From Pseudoxanthomonas sp. PXM02 (GTDB taxonomy: Bacteria; Pseudomonadota; Gammaproteobacteria; Xanthomonadales; Xanthomonadaceae): DNA of 64,000 bases. The translations under genes were made by a program, and so were the position numbers. The stretch is taken from NCBI RefSeq assembly GCF_014851805.1, contig NZ_JACVAK010000001.1:1240001-1304000 (forward strand), given 5' to 3'. Below the pieces are notes generated by a model. The model was not told the DNA's origin, did no database searches, and saw nothing but the letters and a program-made list of their open reading frames with translations. Shown here piece by piece: positions 38,066 to 49,975 of the stretch. The number at the start of each line of letters is the position of its first letter. Position 1 is the stretch's first letter.

Positions 38066-40468
38066 ATGACCCGCAAGCTTTCGCCACTCGCCTTCGCCAT
38101 CGCCGTGGTGCTCGTCGCACCCACCGCCCTGGCGCAGGAGACCAGCCCGTCCGAAGCCCAGACCCTCGACACCCTGATCGTGACCGGCACCCGCGTGGCC
38201 GATCGCACAGTGGCCGAGTCCACCGCGCCCATCGACATCATCACGCCCGCCGTCCTGGAATCGACGGGCACGGTGGAACTCGCCACCGCGCTGTCGCGCG
38301 CCGTGCCCTCGCTCAACTTCCCCCGCGCGGCGATCAACGACGGCACAGACGCGATGCGTCCGGCGCAGCTGCGCGGCCTGGCGCCCGACCACACGCTGGT
38401 GCTGGTGAACGGCAAGCGCTACCACCCCGGCGCACTGGTGAACGTCAACGGCAGCCAGGGCCGCAGTTCGTCGCCGGTCGACCTGAACTCGATTCCGATT
38501 TCCGCCATCGAGCGCGTGGAAGTGCTGCGTGATGGCGCATCGGCGCAATACGGCTCCGACGCCATCGCGGGCGTCATCAACATCGTGCTGAAGGGAGCGG
38601 GCAGCGGCGGCAGCGTCAGCGTGACCGGCGGCGGCTACAGCGCCGGCGACGGGCGCCAATACCAGGCGCTCGCCGATGCCGGCTTCTCGCTGGGCGAAAG
38701 CGGCAAGGTGCATTTCGCCGCGCAGGCCGGCCACCAGGACCAGACCGATCGCGCGCGCCCCTTTCTCGGCACGGTGACACCCACCAGTGCGCCAGGCGGC
38801 AAGGTCGTGCAGCGCTACGGCGATCCCGAAGTGGACAACGGCTCCTTCCTCTACAACGGCGAGATCGACATCACCGACTACCTGCAGGTCTATTCCTACG
38901 GCCTGTACACCAAGCGCGAGACACTCTCTAACGGCTTCTTCCGCCCCGCCGGCGATTCGCGCAACATCCCGTCGATCTATCCGGACGGCTTCCTGCCGCA
39001 GATCTTCAACACCTCCACCGACGTCAGCTTCTCCAGCGGCATCAAGACCTCCACGGACGGCGGCACCAACATCGACATCAGCTACACGTTCGGTTCGAAC
39101 GAGCTGGAATTCGACATCCGGAATACCCTCAACCGCAGCATCGGGCCGACGTCCCCCACCGAGTTCTACGCCGGCTCGCTGGAATTCAAACAGCACGTGC
39201 TTAACTTCGATTTCAACAAGCAGCTCGACTGGGGCTTCGCCTATCCGCTCACGCTGTCGTATGGCGCGGAATGGCGCGGCGAGAAGTTCACCATCGGGGC
39301 CGGTGAGCCCGGTTCGTATGCCAATGGCGGCGTACTGGTCGGTGGCGCGCCGGCACCGTCGGGGGCACAGGTGTTCCCCGGCTTCCGTCCCAACGACAGC
39401 GGCAGCTTCGACCGCAACAACGTCTCGTTCTATGCCGGCCTGGAAGGCGACCTGACCGAGAAGCTGTCGGCGGGCGTGGCCGTCCGCTACGAGGACTACA
39501 GCGATTTCGGCGACACCACCACCGGCAAGCTGACCGGCCGCTACGCGTTCAACGACGCTGTGGCACTGCGCGCGACCGCATCGACCGGCTTCCACGCGCC
39601 GTCGTTGCAGCAGCAGTACTACCAGACCACGTCCACCAACTTCATCGGCGGCCTGCCGTTCGACCTGGTGACCTTCCGCGTGACCAATCCGGCCGGCATC
39701 TCGCTGGGCGCCGAACCCCTGAAGGCGGAGAAATCCGACAACCTCAGCCTGGGCCTGGTGCTGACGCCCATCGACGACCTGTACATCACCATCGATGCGT
39801 ACCACATCAAGGTCAAGGACCGGATCACCCTGTCGGAGAACCTGACGAGCACCGCGGTACGCACCTGGCTCAACACGAACGGATTCCCGGATGTCGCCGG
39901 TGGCCGCTACTTCACCAATGCGCTGGACACCACCACCCAGGGCGTCGACATCGTCGGCACCTACAAGTGGGCGCTGGCGTCGAGCACGCTGGATTTCACC
40001 ACCGGCTACAACTACAACAAGACCGAGATCGACCGCGTGGCGCCGAATCCGGCCGCGCTGACGGCCATCGATCCCACCGCGCTGCGTTTCGGCCGCGTCG
40101 AACTGGCCCGCTTCGAAGTCGGCTCGCCCCGCGACAAGTTCTTCCTCAACAGCATCTGGACCAAGGGCGGTTTCAGCGTCAGCGCCACTGCCACCCGCTA
40201 CGGCGAGTTCACCATCCTCAACGCCAACCCGGTGCTGGACCAGACCTTCGATGCGAAGTGGCTGTTCGATCTGGCCTTCAGCTACAAGACCGGTGGCTGG
40301 CAGTTCACCGTGGGCGGCGACAACGTGCTGGACGAGTATCCGGACGAGAACGTGTTCCTCTCCCCGGCGCTCAACACCTCGACCACCGGCCAGCTGCCGT
40401 ATCCGTCGCAGAGTCCGTTCGGCTTCAATGGTGCCTACGCCTACGGCCGGATCAGCTACTCCTGGTAA
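38066..40468 (+). CDS. TonB-dependent outer-membrane receptor (tandem copy 2)
   Basis: 800 residues from ATG 38066 (TTGGAG upstream), where a signal peptide begins that resembles copy 1 (MTRKLSPLAFAIA against MTRTLSPLTLAIS). Cleavage is near ALA/QET. Plug motifs 'LDTLIVTGTRVADRTVAES', 'VLVNGKRYH' and 'VEVLRDGASAQYGSDAIAGVINIVL' match copy 1 position by position; the barrel diverges more in extracellular loops. The protein ends RISYSW. It probably arose by tandem duplication and may import a different ligand. Substrate unknown. Confidence 0.92.
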   Translation: MTRKLSPLAFAIAVVLVAPTALAQETSPSEAQTLDTLIVTGTRVADRTVAESTAPIDIITPAVLESTGTVELATALSRAVPSLNFPRAAINDGTDAMRPAQLRGLAPDHTLVLVNGKRYHPGALVNVNGSQGRSSSPVDLNSIPISAIERVEVLRDGASAQYGSDAIAGVINIVLKGAGSGGSVSVTGGGYSAGDGRQYQALADAGFSLGESGKVHFAAQAGHQDQTDRARPFLGTVTPTSAPGGKVVQRYGDPEVDNGSFLYNGEIDITDYLQVYSYGLYTKRETLSNGFFRPAGDSRNIPSIYPDGFLPQIFNTSTDVSFSSGIKTSTDGGTNIDISYTFGSNELEFDIRNTLNRSIGPTSPTEFYAGSLEFKQHVLNFDFNKQLDWGFAYPLTLSYGAEWRGEKFTIGAGEPGSYANGGVLVGGAPAPSGAQVFPGFRPNDSGSFDRNNVSFYAGLEGDLTEKLSAGVAVRYEDYSDFGDTTTGKLTGRYAFNDAVALRATASTGFHAPSLQQQYYQTTSTNFIGGLPFDLVTFRVTNPAGISLGAEPLKAEKSDNLSLGLVLTPIDDLYITIDAYHIKVKDRITLSENLTSTAVRTWLNTNGFPDVAGGRYFTNALDTTTQGVDIVGTYKWALASSTLDFTTGYNYNKTEIDRVAPNPAALTAIDPTALRFGRVELARFEVGSPRDKFFLNSIWTKGGFSVSATATRYGEFTILNANPVLDQTFDAKWLFDLAFSYKTGGWQFTVGGDNVLDEYPDENVFLSPALNTSTTGQLPYPSQSPFGFNGAYAYGRISYSW

Positions 40469-40491
40469 CCCGCATTCTTCATGGTGCATCG

Positions 40492-40518
40492 GAACGCCCC
40501 GCCCCGTGCGGGGCGTTC
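40492..40518 (+). terminator. Rho-independent terminator after receptor copy 2
   Basis: GAACGCCCCG (40492-40501) pairs with CGGGGCGTTC (40509-40518) across the same CCCCGTG loop as the copy 1 terminator, with TCGTTG after it. The T-run is weak. Confidence 0.7.
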
Positions 40519-40636
40519 TCGTTGCTGCACGCTTCCATGCAAAGGCGATCACGCGACCCGTCGGACAGTTTCCGTTTGCGGCATGACGCCCGCATCGGCG
40601 ACACTCGGGGCAGATGCCGAGGAACTTCACTATTCG

Positions 40637-42325
40637 ATGCACCATGACACCGACCTGATCAACATCATCGCGGTGGGCCTTGCGCTGGCCTTCGTGCTGG
40701 GCGCGCTCGCCCACAAGCTGCGGTTCTCGCCGCTGGTCGGTTATCTGGTTGCAGGCATCTTCGTCGGCCCGTTCACACCCGGCTTCGTCGCCGACCAGGA
40801 ACTCGCCACCCAGCTGTCCGAACTCGGCGTGATGCTGCTGATGTTCGGCGTGGGCCTGCACTTCTCGCTGGAAGACCTGCTGGAGGTCAAGGCGATCGCC
40901 ATTCCCGGCGCGATCGTGCAGATCGTGGTTGCCACCGGGCTGGGCTGGGCACTGGCTTGGGGCATGGGCTGGACGCCGCTCAACGGCTTCGTGTTCGGTC
41001 TGGCGCTGTCGGTGGCGAGCACCGTGGTGTTGCTGCGGGCGATGGAAGAACGCCGTCTGCTGGAAACCAAGCGCGGCCGCATCGCGGTGGGCTGGCTGAT
41101 CGTCGAAGACCTGGTGATGGTGCTGGCGCTGGTGATGCTGCCGGTGCTGGCGTCCACCTTCGGCCCCGACAATGGCGGCGAACCGGCGACCTTCGGCCGC
41201 TTCGCGGTGGAGATCGCCTGGACCTTCATCAAGCTGGGCGCGTTCGTCGCCTTCATGCTGCTGGTCGGCCGCCGCGTGATCCCGTGGACGCTGGAGAAGA
41301 TCGCCGCCACCGGCTCGCGCGAACTGTTCACGCTGTCGGTGCTGGCCATCGCGCTGGGCGTGGCATTCGGCTCGGCGATGATGTTCGGCGTGTCGTTCGC
41401 GCTGGGCGCGTTCTTCGCCGGCATGCTGCTCAACGAATCGGAACTCAGCCACAAGGCCGCCAACGACTCGCTGCCACTGCGCGATGCGTTCGCGGTGCTG
41501 TTCTTCGTCTCGGTCGGCATGCTGTTCAACCCGGCGATCGTCATGGCGCATCCGTGGCAGGTGCTGGCCACGTTCGGCATCATCGTGATCGGCAAGTCGG
41601 TGGCGGCGTATTACATCGTCAAGGCGTTCAAGCACCCCACCGGCACCGCGCTGACGATCTCCGTCAGCCTCGCGCAGATCGGCGAGTTCTCCTTCATCCT
41701 CGCCGCGCTCGGCGTGGCGCTGAAGATCCTGCCGCCGGAGGGCCGCGACCTGATCCTGGCCGGCTCGCTGCTGTCGATCATCGCCAACCCCTTCCTGTTC
41801 ACCTGGCTGGACCGCTGGCAGAAGAAGCAGGACGCACTGGCGCCGGTGCCGGTCGCACCCGAGGCGCCGCCCGGCCCGTCGCTGGACGTCACCGACCACG
41901 CCATCATCATCGGCTACGGCCGCGTGGGCAGCGAACTGGCGCGCGTGCTGCGCGACCGCGGCGTGCCGCTGATCGTGATCGACGACAACGGCGACCATGT
42001 CGCCCGCGCGCATGACGCCGGCATTCCGGCGATCCGCGGCAGCGCAGCCGCCGACAAGGTGCTGGCCGAAGCGCATCCCGAGCGCGCCAAGATCGCGGTG
42101 CTGGCGATCCCGCAGCCGCTGGAAGCCGGCGAGGCCCTGGCCAAACTGCGTGCGATCAATCCGGGGCTGACGCTGCTGGCGCGCGCGCACAGCGAGGGCG
42201 AAGTGAAGCATCTGCTGTCGCATGGCGCCGACGGCGCGGTGCTGGCCGAGCGCGAACTGGCGTTCTCGCTGGCCGAAATGGTGATGTCCACGCCGCCCTA
42301 CCGACCGCAGCGCGCGACCACCTGA
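40637..42325 (+). CDS. ybaL: YbaL-type cation:proton antiporter (KefB/C family)
   Basis: 562 residues from MHHDTDL at 40637, chosen because E. coli YbaL starts in the same way; upstream in-frame codons are not conserved. About 12-13 transmembrane helices form the Na+/H+-exchanger domain ('SPLVGYLVAGIFVGPFTPGF', 'ELFTLSVLAIALGVAFGSAM', 'LNESELSHKAANDSLPLRDAF'). From about 425 a TrkA-N/RCK domain begins with the dinucleotide loop 'IIIGYGRVGSELAR'. Probably K+/H+ efflux gated by nucleotide or glutathione adducts; the exact ion is inferred. Confidence 0.92.
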   Translation: MHHDTDLINIIAVGLALAFVLGALAHKLRFSPLVGYLVAGIFVGPFTPGFVADQELATQLSELGVMLLMFGVGLHFSLEDLLEVKAIAIPGAIVQIVVATGLGWALAWGMGWTPLNGFVFGLALSVASTVVLLRAMEERRLLETKRGRIAVGWLIVEDLVMVLALVMLPVLASTFGPDNGGEPATFGRFAVEIAWTFIKLGAFVAFMLLVGRRVIPWTLEKIAATGSRELFTLSVLAIALGVAFGSAMMFGVSFALGAFFAGMLLNESELSHKAANDSLPLRDAFAVLFFVSVGMLFNPAIVMAHPWQVLATFGIIVIGKSVAAYYIVKAFKHPTGTALTISVSLAQIGEFSFILAALGVALKILPPEGRDLILAGSLLSIIANPFLFTWLDRWQKKQDALAPVPVAPEAPPGPSLDVTDHAIIIGYGRVGSELARVLRDRGVPLIVIDDNGDHVARAHDAGIPAIRGSAAADKVLAEAHPERAKIAVLAIPQPLEAGEALAKLRAINPGLTLLARAHSEGEVKHLLSHGADGAVLAERELAFSLAEMVMSTPPYRPQRATT

Positions 42326-42334
42326 GGTCGCGGG

Positions 42335-44608
42335 TCAATCGCGCGCGGCCGGTGCTTCCGCCGCGACTTCCGCCAGTACTTCGGCCAGCGGTCGCGGCGC
42401 CCCGTAGAGGTAGCCCTGGACGCGGTGCACGCCGAGACGGCGCAGGCAGTATTCAGTGTCCTCGTCCTCGACGAATTCGGCCACGGTAGTCGCGCCGAAC
42501 GCCTTCGCCACGGCGACCGATGCCTGCACCACCGCGTAATCCTTGCCGAGTTGCGCGACGTTGCGCACGAACGAACCGTCGATCTTGATCACGTCGACCG
42601 GCAGTTCGCGCAGGCGCGCAAAGCTCTGCATGCCGGTGCCGAAGTCATCGATGGCGATGTGGCAGCCCAGCGCGCGCAGGTCGGCGAGCAGGTGGCTGGC
42701 GGCCGCGGTATTGGAGATGGCGGCGGTTTCGGTGACCTCGAAGCACAGGGCGCTCATCGGCAACGGCGAACCCGCCAGCAACGTGCGCAGTTCCACCTGG
42801 AAGCTCATCGACGCGAGGCTCTGGCCGGTGAGGTTGATCGCGATCTCGCGGCAGTACGGCAGCGCACCCGGCGACTTGCGCAGCAACCGGAACAGCGCAC
42901 GCATCACCGCCAGGTCGAGCTCCGCGCCGCGACCGGCGGCCTCGAGCGGCGCCATGAAGCGCGCTGGCGACATGATTTCGCCTTTCTCGTCCAGCAACCG
43001 GCACAGCACTTCACCGGCCAGCATGCGCGACTCGGTCTGCATGTCGGGGGCGAGATCGCGGATGGGCTGGAAGTACAGCGCCACGCGCTCACTGCGCAGG
43101 CTGGCCAGCGCCTCGGTGGCATCGTGCAGCTGGCGACGATGCGTGCGCCGGACCTGGGTATCGCCGATGTCGCTGTAGCGCGGCCGCAATTCGCCGTGCT
43201 GCCGCGCTTCGAAGGCCAGGTGCGAGGCCGCCAGCACGGCTCCGTCGATCACGCTTGCATGGACGCCATTGAACGCGGCGACCCCCAGGTACGGCAGCAG
43301 GCGGATCGGCTCGCCGCCGACATCGATCTCGGCATGCTCCACGCGCGCCATCACGCGCTCCCATAGATCAGCATCGCGCCCGGGCCGGGGCAGCAGCGCG
43401 AACTGGCCGGTGCCCACGTAGTAGGTCTCGACCAGATCCTCCAACCGCCGCGCCGTGGCGTTCATCGCCTGCGCCTGTGTGTCCAGCCCGAAGCCGGCGA
43501 CCAGCGTGTCGGTCTGGTCGAGCAGCAGGTAGCCCAGTTCCGTGCGCGGCAGCGGCCGGTCCATGCGCTCGCGCAGCGCCTTCAGGTTGGGCAATCCCGT
43601 CACCTGGTCGCGCAGGGTTTCTTCGGACAGCTGCTCGGCCAGCGCGGAGCGGTCGCGGTTGGTCAGCCACAGGTAGAGCGTGGCCAGCAGCAGGATGTTC
43701 AACTCCACCGCGATGTGGAGCAGATTGAAAAAGCCCACCGACGTGTTGGCGTACTCGGCCGTGCCCGCCACCATGCCGACCAGCAGCAGCAGGGTGAGCG
43801 ACAACGCCAGCATCGCCCATCGCGGCGGCAGCCGCAGCATGCACCAGGCCAGCACGACCAGCACCGCGAAGCGGTAGTCCATCAGCACCGGACCGGACGT
43901 CAGGGTGGACAGGCCGTTGAAGGCATGCCGCACCTGCACGGCGGCCCACAGGCTGACCAGCAGGCCCAGCCCCAGCACGACCGGCAACAGCCAGTGCGTG
44001 CCCACGTCGGCGCGAGGCGTGGGGGTCCTGCGCTCCAGCCAGCCGATGACCAGCGGCAGCGTCACCACCACGACCCCAAACTGCTTGGCGAAGAACATCT
44101 GGAACGCCGTGCTCACTGCACCGGACTGCGACGAGACCAGCATGATGCTGAGGCCGATCAGCGCCATCCCCAGCGGATACAGCAGCAGGCCGAACGCGGC
44201 AAACCGCAGCAGGTCGGGCCGGTGCAAGCGTGCACCAAGGTTCCGTGGCCACTCCATCCAGTGCGCGCACACCAGTGTCCAGGCGAACTGGAGCAGATAG
44301 CTGCCTGCTCCCCAGGCCAGCATCCAGGTCGGACGACCGTCATCGAAGAGATACAGCTGACGCAGCGTCCAGCCGGCGAACGCCATGGCGAAGCAGCCGG
44401 CAACCACGCGGCGGTCGCGCACCAGCATGGCGATGGCGAGCAACAGCCCGGTGTGCAAGTGGATCAGCGAGGCGTCGGCCAGCTGACCGAAGAAATCGAT
44501 GCGGTACCGGATCGGGACCTGCTGGAGCAGCACGCACATGCCGCCGAGCAGGAGCACCTGCATGCTCCCGCCCAGGCCACGCACCGGCTGCCCTGCATGA
44601 TCGGCCAT
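42335..44608 (-). CDS. Membrane protein with degenerate GGDEF and EAL domains
   Basis: 757 residues from ATG 44608 (AAGGA upstream). About nine hydrophobic helices (15-320) form an N-terminal sensor that I cannot assign. A GGDEF-like domain starts 'DQVTGLPNLKALRERM' but the signature loop is 'YYVGTGQFAL', so diguanylate cyclase activity is unlikely. The EAL domain has 'LAGEVLCRLL' in place of EAL-xR, retains Asn in 'AINLTGQ', Glu in 'CFEVTETA', 'IDDFGTG', Lys in 'VIKIDGSF' and 'VAEFVED'. It may be an active or a binding-only c-di-GMP phosphodiesterase. It converges tail-to-tail with ybaL, 9 nt apart. Confidence 0.85.
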   Translation of the reverse strand: MADHAGQPVRGLGGSMQVLLLGGMCVLLQQVPIRYRIDFFGQLADASLIHLHTGLLLAIAMLVRDRRVVAGCFAMAFAGWTLRQLYLFDDGRPTWMLAWGAGSYLLQFAWTLVCAHWMEWPRNLGARLHRPDLLRFAAFGLLLYPLGMALIGLSIMLVSSQSGAVSTAFQMFFAKQFGVVVVTLPLVIGWLERRTPTPRADVGTHWLLPVVLGLGLLVSLWAAVQVRHAFNGLSTLTSGPVLMDYRFAVLVVLAWCMLRLPPRWAMLALSLTLLLLVGMVAGTAEYANTSVGFFNLLHIAVELNILLLATLYLWLTNRDRSALAEQLSEETLRDQVTGLPNLKALRERMDRPLPRTELGYLLLDQTDTLVAGFGLDTQAQAMNATARRLEDLVETYYVGTGQFALLPRPGRDADLWERVMARVEHAEIDVGGEPIRLLPYLGVAAFNGVHASVIDGAVLAASHLAFEARQHGELRPRYSDIGDTQVRRTHRRQLHDATEALASLRSERVALYFQPIRDLAPDMQTESRMLAGEVLCRLLDEKGEIMSPARFMAPLEAAGRGAELDLAVMRALFRLLRKSPGALPYCREIAINLTGQSLASMSFQVELRTLLAGSPLPMSALCFEVTETAAISNTAAASHLLADLRALGCHIAIDDFGTGMQSFARLRELPVDVIKIDGSFVRNVAQLGKDYAVVQASVAVAKAFGATTVAEFVEDEDTEYCLRRLGVHRVQGYLYGAPRPLAEVLAEVAAEAPAARD

Positions 44609-44745
44609 CGGTCCGTCCTTGCCCCTTGCGCCCCTCCGCGAGTGCGGAGGTCATCTGACGCGGACCTGCACGATCGCAGTCCGCCCAATAACGTACTACT
44701 ACGGGGCCGTGGACGGAAACAGGACACGCACGCGCCGACCGCCGG

Positions 44746-47346
<2,601 letters not shown>

Positions 47347-47398
47347 CGGGAGAACCTCTAGGAAGAAAGGGGCCGGCGAACGCCAGCCAATGCTACCC

Positions 47399-47426
47399 AG
47401 ATGCGGTTAAGCGCCGGTGTTTCAAG
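47399..47426 (-). promoter_or_regulatory. Sigma-32 heat-shock promoter of clpB
   Basis: On the minus strand CTTGAAA (47426-47420), a 13-nt spacer, then CCGCATCT (47406-47399). This matches the sigma-32 consensus CTTGAAA / CCCCATNT at all but one position. It gives a leader of about 45 nt before the clpB ATG. Confidence 0.75.
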
Positions 47427-47448
47427 GCCCGCTGAGACCGGGATTCAC

Positions 47449-47513
47449 CGTAGGGTGGGCCTTGGCCCACCGTCTTCGCACGTAACAGGGTGGCGGGCCA
47501 AGGCTCGCCCTAG
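47449..47513. repeat. Inverted pair of palindromic repeats between clpB and the permease
   Basis: GTAGGGTGGGCCTTGGCCCA (from 47450, continuing CC) on the plus strand faces a related copy on the minus strand, CTAGGGCGAGCCTTGGCC (from 47513, continuing CGCC). Each is an imperfect palindrome centred on GGCCTTGGCC or GGCCAAGG. The second copy contains the TAG stop of the downstream permease. This looks like a REP doublet; copy number elsewhere is unknown. Confidence 0.7.
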
Positions 47514-49093
47514 GCCTTCTTCTGCAGGGACAGTGCGCCCAGCAGCACGGCCAACGCGGCGTAGGCGCCGGCGAATTGCCACAGGATCGTCGCGCGCAGG
47601 CCCTCGACCTCCCACGGCAGGTAGATGCCGCCGCGCGGATCCACCGAGTGGATGATGCCGAACAGCGTCAGCACGGCACCGACCAGCAGCGCGACGACCG
47701 CACGGCCGTTGCGGCCATCGATCATCGCCACCAGCGCGGTGGTCCAGATCATCGCGGTGATGATGAAGCCGTTACCCAGCGTGACGATGGTGGCCAGGTC
47801 CGGCAGGCCGTGGCCATCCACACCTTCGTACAGGCCGGCGAAATGGTCTGGCGCGATCCACGCCGGATTGCCGAACTTGATCGTCAGCAGGTACGCCACC
47901 GATGGCAGGAAGCCGAGCGCCACCGCGATGGCGTGCTTGCGCGGCGTCTCGGTGAAGGCCTGCACGGTGATGTCCAGGCCCACGTACACGATGATCGGCG
48001 CCAGCACCGCGACCGGCAGCCACTGCACGAGCCCGGACACGTAGCCGAGCACGCCGCCCAGGCCGATGAAGAGGCCGGTCAGCAGCGTGTAGCCCTTGCG
48101 CGCGCCCATGTGCTTGTACGCAGGCTGGCCGATGTAGGGCGTGGTCTGCGCCACGCCGCCGCAGAAGCCCGCGACCAGCGTGGACATGGCTTCGGCCAGC
48201 AGCACGTCGCGCGTGCGGTAGTCGTCGCCGGCCGCGCGCGCGCTTTCGCTGACGTTGATGCCGCCCACCACCATCAGCAGGCCGAACGGCAGCAACAGCG
48301 GCAGGTAGGGCACGGTGTAGGCCAGGCCCTCCAGCCAGCCCAGCGTGGGCAGCGGCAGGGTGAAAGCCAGCGGCACCGCGTCGGGCACTTTGAAGCCCGG
48401 CGCACCCAGGCCGGCCAGGCCGAGCCCGTAGTACAGCGCGGTGCCGACGAGGAACGCCAGCAGCACGCCCGGGATCTTCACCGGCAACTTGCCCTTCGCG
48501 ACCAGCACGTACAGCAGCAGGCCGAAGGTGACGAAGCCGACGATGGGCTGGCGCAGCGTTTCGATCAGCGGCAGGAAGCCCAGCAGCGTCAGCGCCGCAC
48601 CACCGATGGAACCGAGCAGGCCGGCGCGCGGCACCGCGCGCGTGACCGCATCGCCGAAGAACGACAGCACCAGCTTCAGCACGCCCATCACGACCAGCGA
48701 CGCCATGCCGAGCTGCCACGTGGCCGTGGCGGCCGCCTGTTCGTCCAGGCCTGCCTGCTTGAAGCCGATGAAGGCCGGGCCCAGCACCAGCAAGGCCATG
48801 CCGATACTGGTGGGCGCGTCGAGGCCCAGCGGCATCGCGGTGACATCGTCACGACCGGTCTTCGCCGCCAGCCGGTGCGCCATCCACGTGTAGATCAGGT
48901 TGCCGACCAGCACGCCCAGCGCGGTGCCGGGGAACATGCGGGTGAACACCACGTCGGCCGGGAACTGGAAGATGCCGACCAGCGCGGCGGCGATGAAGCC
49001 GAGGATGGACAGGTTGTCCACCACCAGGCCGAAGAAACCGTTGAGGTCGCCGGGAACGAACCAGCGGCGCACGGGAGTAGCCGATGCGGTCAT
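47510..49093 (-). CDS. NCS2-type xanthine/uracil permease-like transporter
   Basis: 527 residues from ATG 49093; a TTG at 49105 is less likely. About 13-14 transmembrane helices. Early 'WFVPGDLNGFFGLVVDNLSIL' and later 'FCGGVAQTTPYIGQPAYKHMGARKGYT' resemble AzgA/NCS2 permeases; the 'GLLMVVGGINVSESARAAGDDYRT' segment is family-typical. A purine or pyrimidine substrate is likely but not provable by eye. Inner membrane. The TAG stop is the first part of a palindromic repeat. Confidence 0.75.
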   Translation of the reverse strand: MTASATPVRRWFVPGDLNGFFGLVVDNLSILGFIAAALVGIFQFPADVVFTRMFPGTALGVLVGNLIYTWMAHRLAAKTGRDDVTAMPLGLDAPTSIGMALLVLGPAFIGFKQAGLDEQAAATATWQLGMASLVVMGVLKLVLSFFGDAVTRAVPRAGLLGSIGGAALTLLGFLPLIETLRQPIVGFVTFGLLLYVLVAKGKLPVKIPGVLLAFLVGTALYYGLGLAGLGAPGFKVPDAVPLAFTLPLPTLGWLEGLAYTVPYLPLLLPFGLLMVVGGINVSESARAAGDDYRTRDVLLAEAMSTLVAGFCGGVAQTTPYIGQPAYKHMGARKGYTLLTGLFIGLGGVLGYVSGLVQWLPVAVLAPIIVYVGLDITVQAFTETPRKHAIAVALGFLPSVAYLLTIKFGNPAWIAPDHFAGLYEGVDGHGLPDLATIVTLGNGFIITAMIWTTALVAMIDGRNGRAVVALLVGAVLTLFGIIHSVDPRGGIYLPWEVEGLRATILWQFAGAYAALAVLLGALSLQKKA

Positions 49094-49167
49094 GGAAGGC
49101 AGCAATCAGTGGGGAGGGCGGAAGGCCGCCAGCATAAGCGCCCGCACGGACGGCGGGCGCACCGGGT

Positions 49168-49644
49168 TCAGAACGATACGTCCACCGCGTGGCGCGACCA
49201 CAGCACCGACTGGTGGCCGGTGGCCTGCTTCCACGCCAGGCGGATCGCCTCGATGTCGGCGCGGCGCTGCGGGGTGTCTTCGTGCAGCACCACCAGCACC
49301 TTGGTCTTCAGGCGGTTGGGTTCGCCGGCGCCGCGGAACAGCCACTGGCCGTAGGCGTCGAACACGGTCAGGCCATCCGGGAAGCGCGCGGTCACTTCCT
49401 TGTCCAGGAAGGCGCGCCACGTTTCCTCGGTAATCGTCTCGGCCTGCGGGCGGTCCGCGGGCCCCGTTTCTTTCCCCACGCCGAAGTACAGCTCGCTGCG
49501 TACCCAACCGGCGGCCTGCGACGGACGCAAGGCGTCGCCCTGCAGCGACGACGTGGTGGAGGACGGGCTGTCGGGGTTGCGGACGCTGGCGCATCCGGAC
49601 ACGGCCAGCAATGCGGTGGCCAGGAAAAGACTTCTCAACAACAT
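49168..49644 (-). CDS. DUF3574 lipoprotein
   Basis: 158 residues from ATG 49644 (GGAG upstream). The lipoprotein signal ends at C18 (AVSGC). The mature domain fits DUF3574: 'WVRSELYFGVGKETG', 'WRAFLDKEVTARFPDGLTVFDAYGQW', 'KTKVLVVLHEDTPQRRADIEAIR', ending 'SVLWSRHAVDVSF'. Probably outer-membrane or inner-membrane anchored in the periplasm. The role of the family is unknown. Same strand as the permease, 74 nt upstream of it. Confidence 0.85.
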   Translation of the reverse strand: MLLRSLFLATALLAVSGCASVRNPDSPSSTTSSLQGDALRPSQAAGWVRSELYFGVGKETGPADRPQAETITEETWRAFLDKEVTARFPDGLTVFDAYGQWLFRGAGEPNRLKTKVLVVLHEDTPQRRADIEAIRLAWKQATGHQSVLWSRHAVDVSF

Positions 49645-49975
49645 GGGGAACTCCAGTAGGGACGCGTACTGTCGGCGGACATCATCGCGCATCGAAATAG
49701 CCACTGGTTATGAGCAAATGGGATCACGCCATGGCCTCGGACGGTCATGCAGGTGAACCGGCGCGGTAAGGTTCCGTCACCCCGGCACAGCCAAATGACC
49801 GGGGACGACGACCCACACGACACCTTTTGTCCCGATGCCGATCGCACGACCCGTAGCCGCCCACGTCCCCCTTGGTCTCTCCCCACACGGGACCGGCGGC
49901 TGCGGTTGTCGTTGCCCCTGATCCGGCCGTCGTCGTCCGCTTCCCCTTCCCGTACCCCACCCTTCAGGAGTTTCC
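49645..49975. other. Intergenic region before the third TonB-dependent receptor
   Basis: 331 nt between divergent genes, so it should hold both promoters, but I see no convincing -35/-10 pair. A weak hairpin (CCCCGG at 49779-49784 with CCGGGG at 49799-49804) is the only structure noticed. Neither the receptor-pair promoter pattern (TTAAC then TTGACA) nor a Fur-like palindrome was seen. Confidence 0.4.

Noticed and set aside
38000..42223. A very long open frame on the minus strand opposite receptor copy 2 and ybaL.
   Set aside because: It is low-complexity (Arg/Gln/His/Gly-rich), crosses two well-supported genes and matches no family; typical of high-GC antisense frames.
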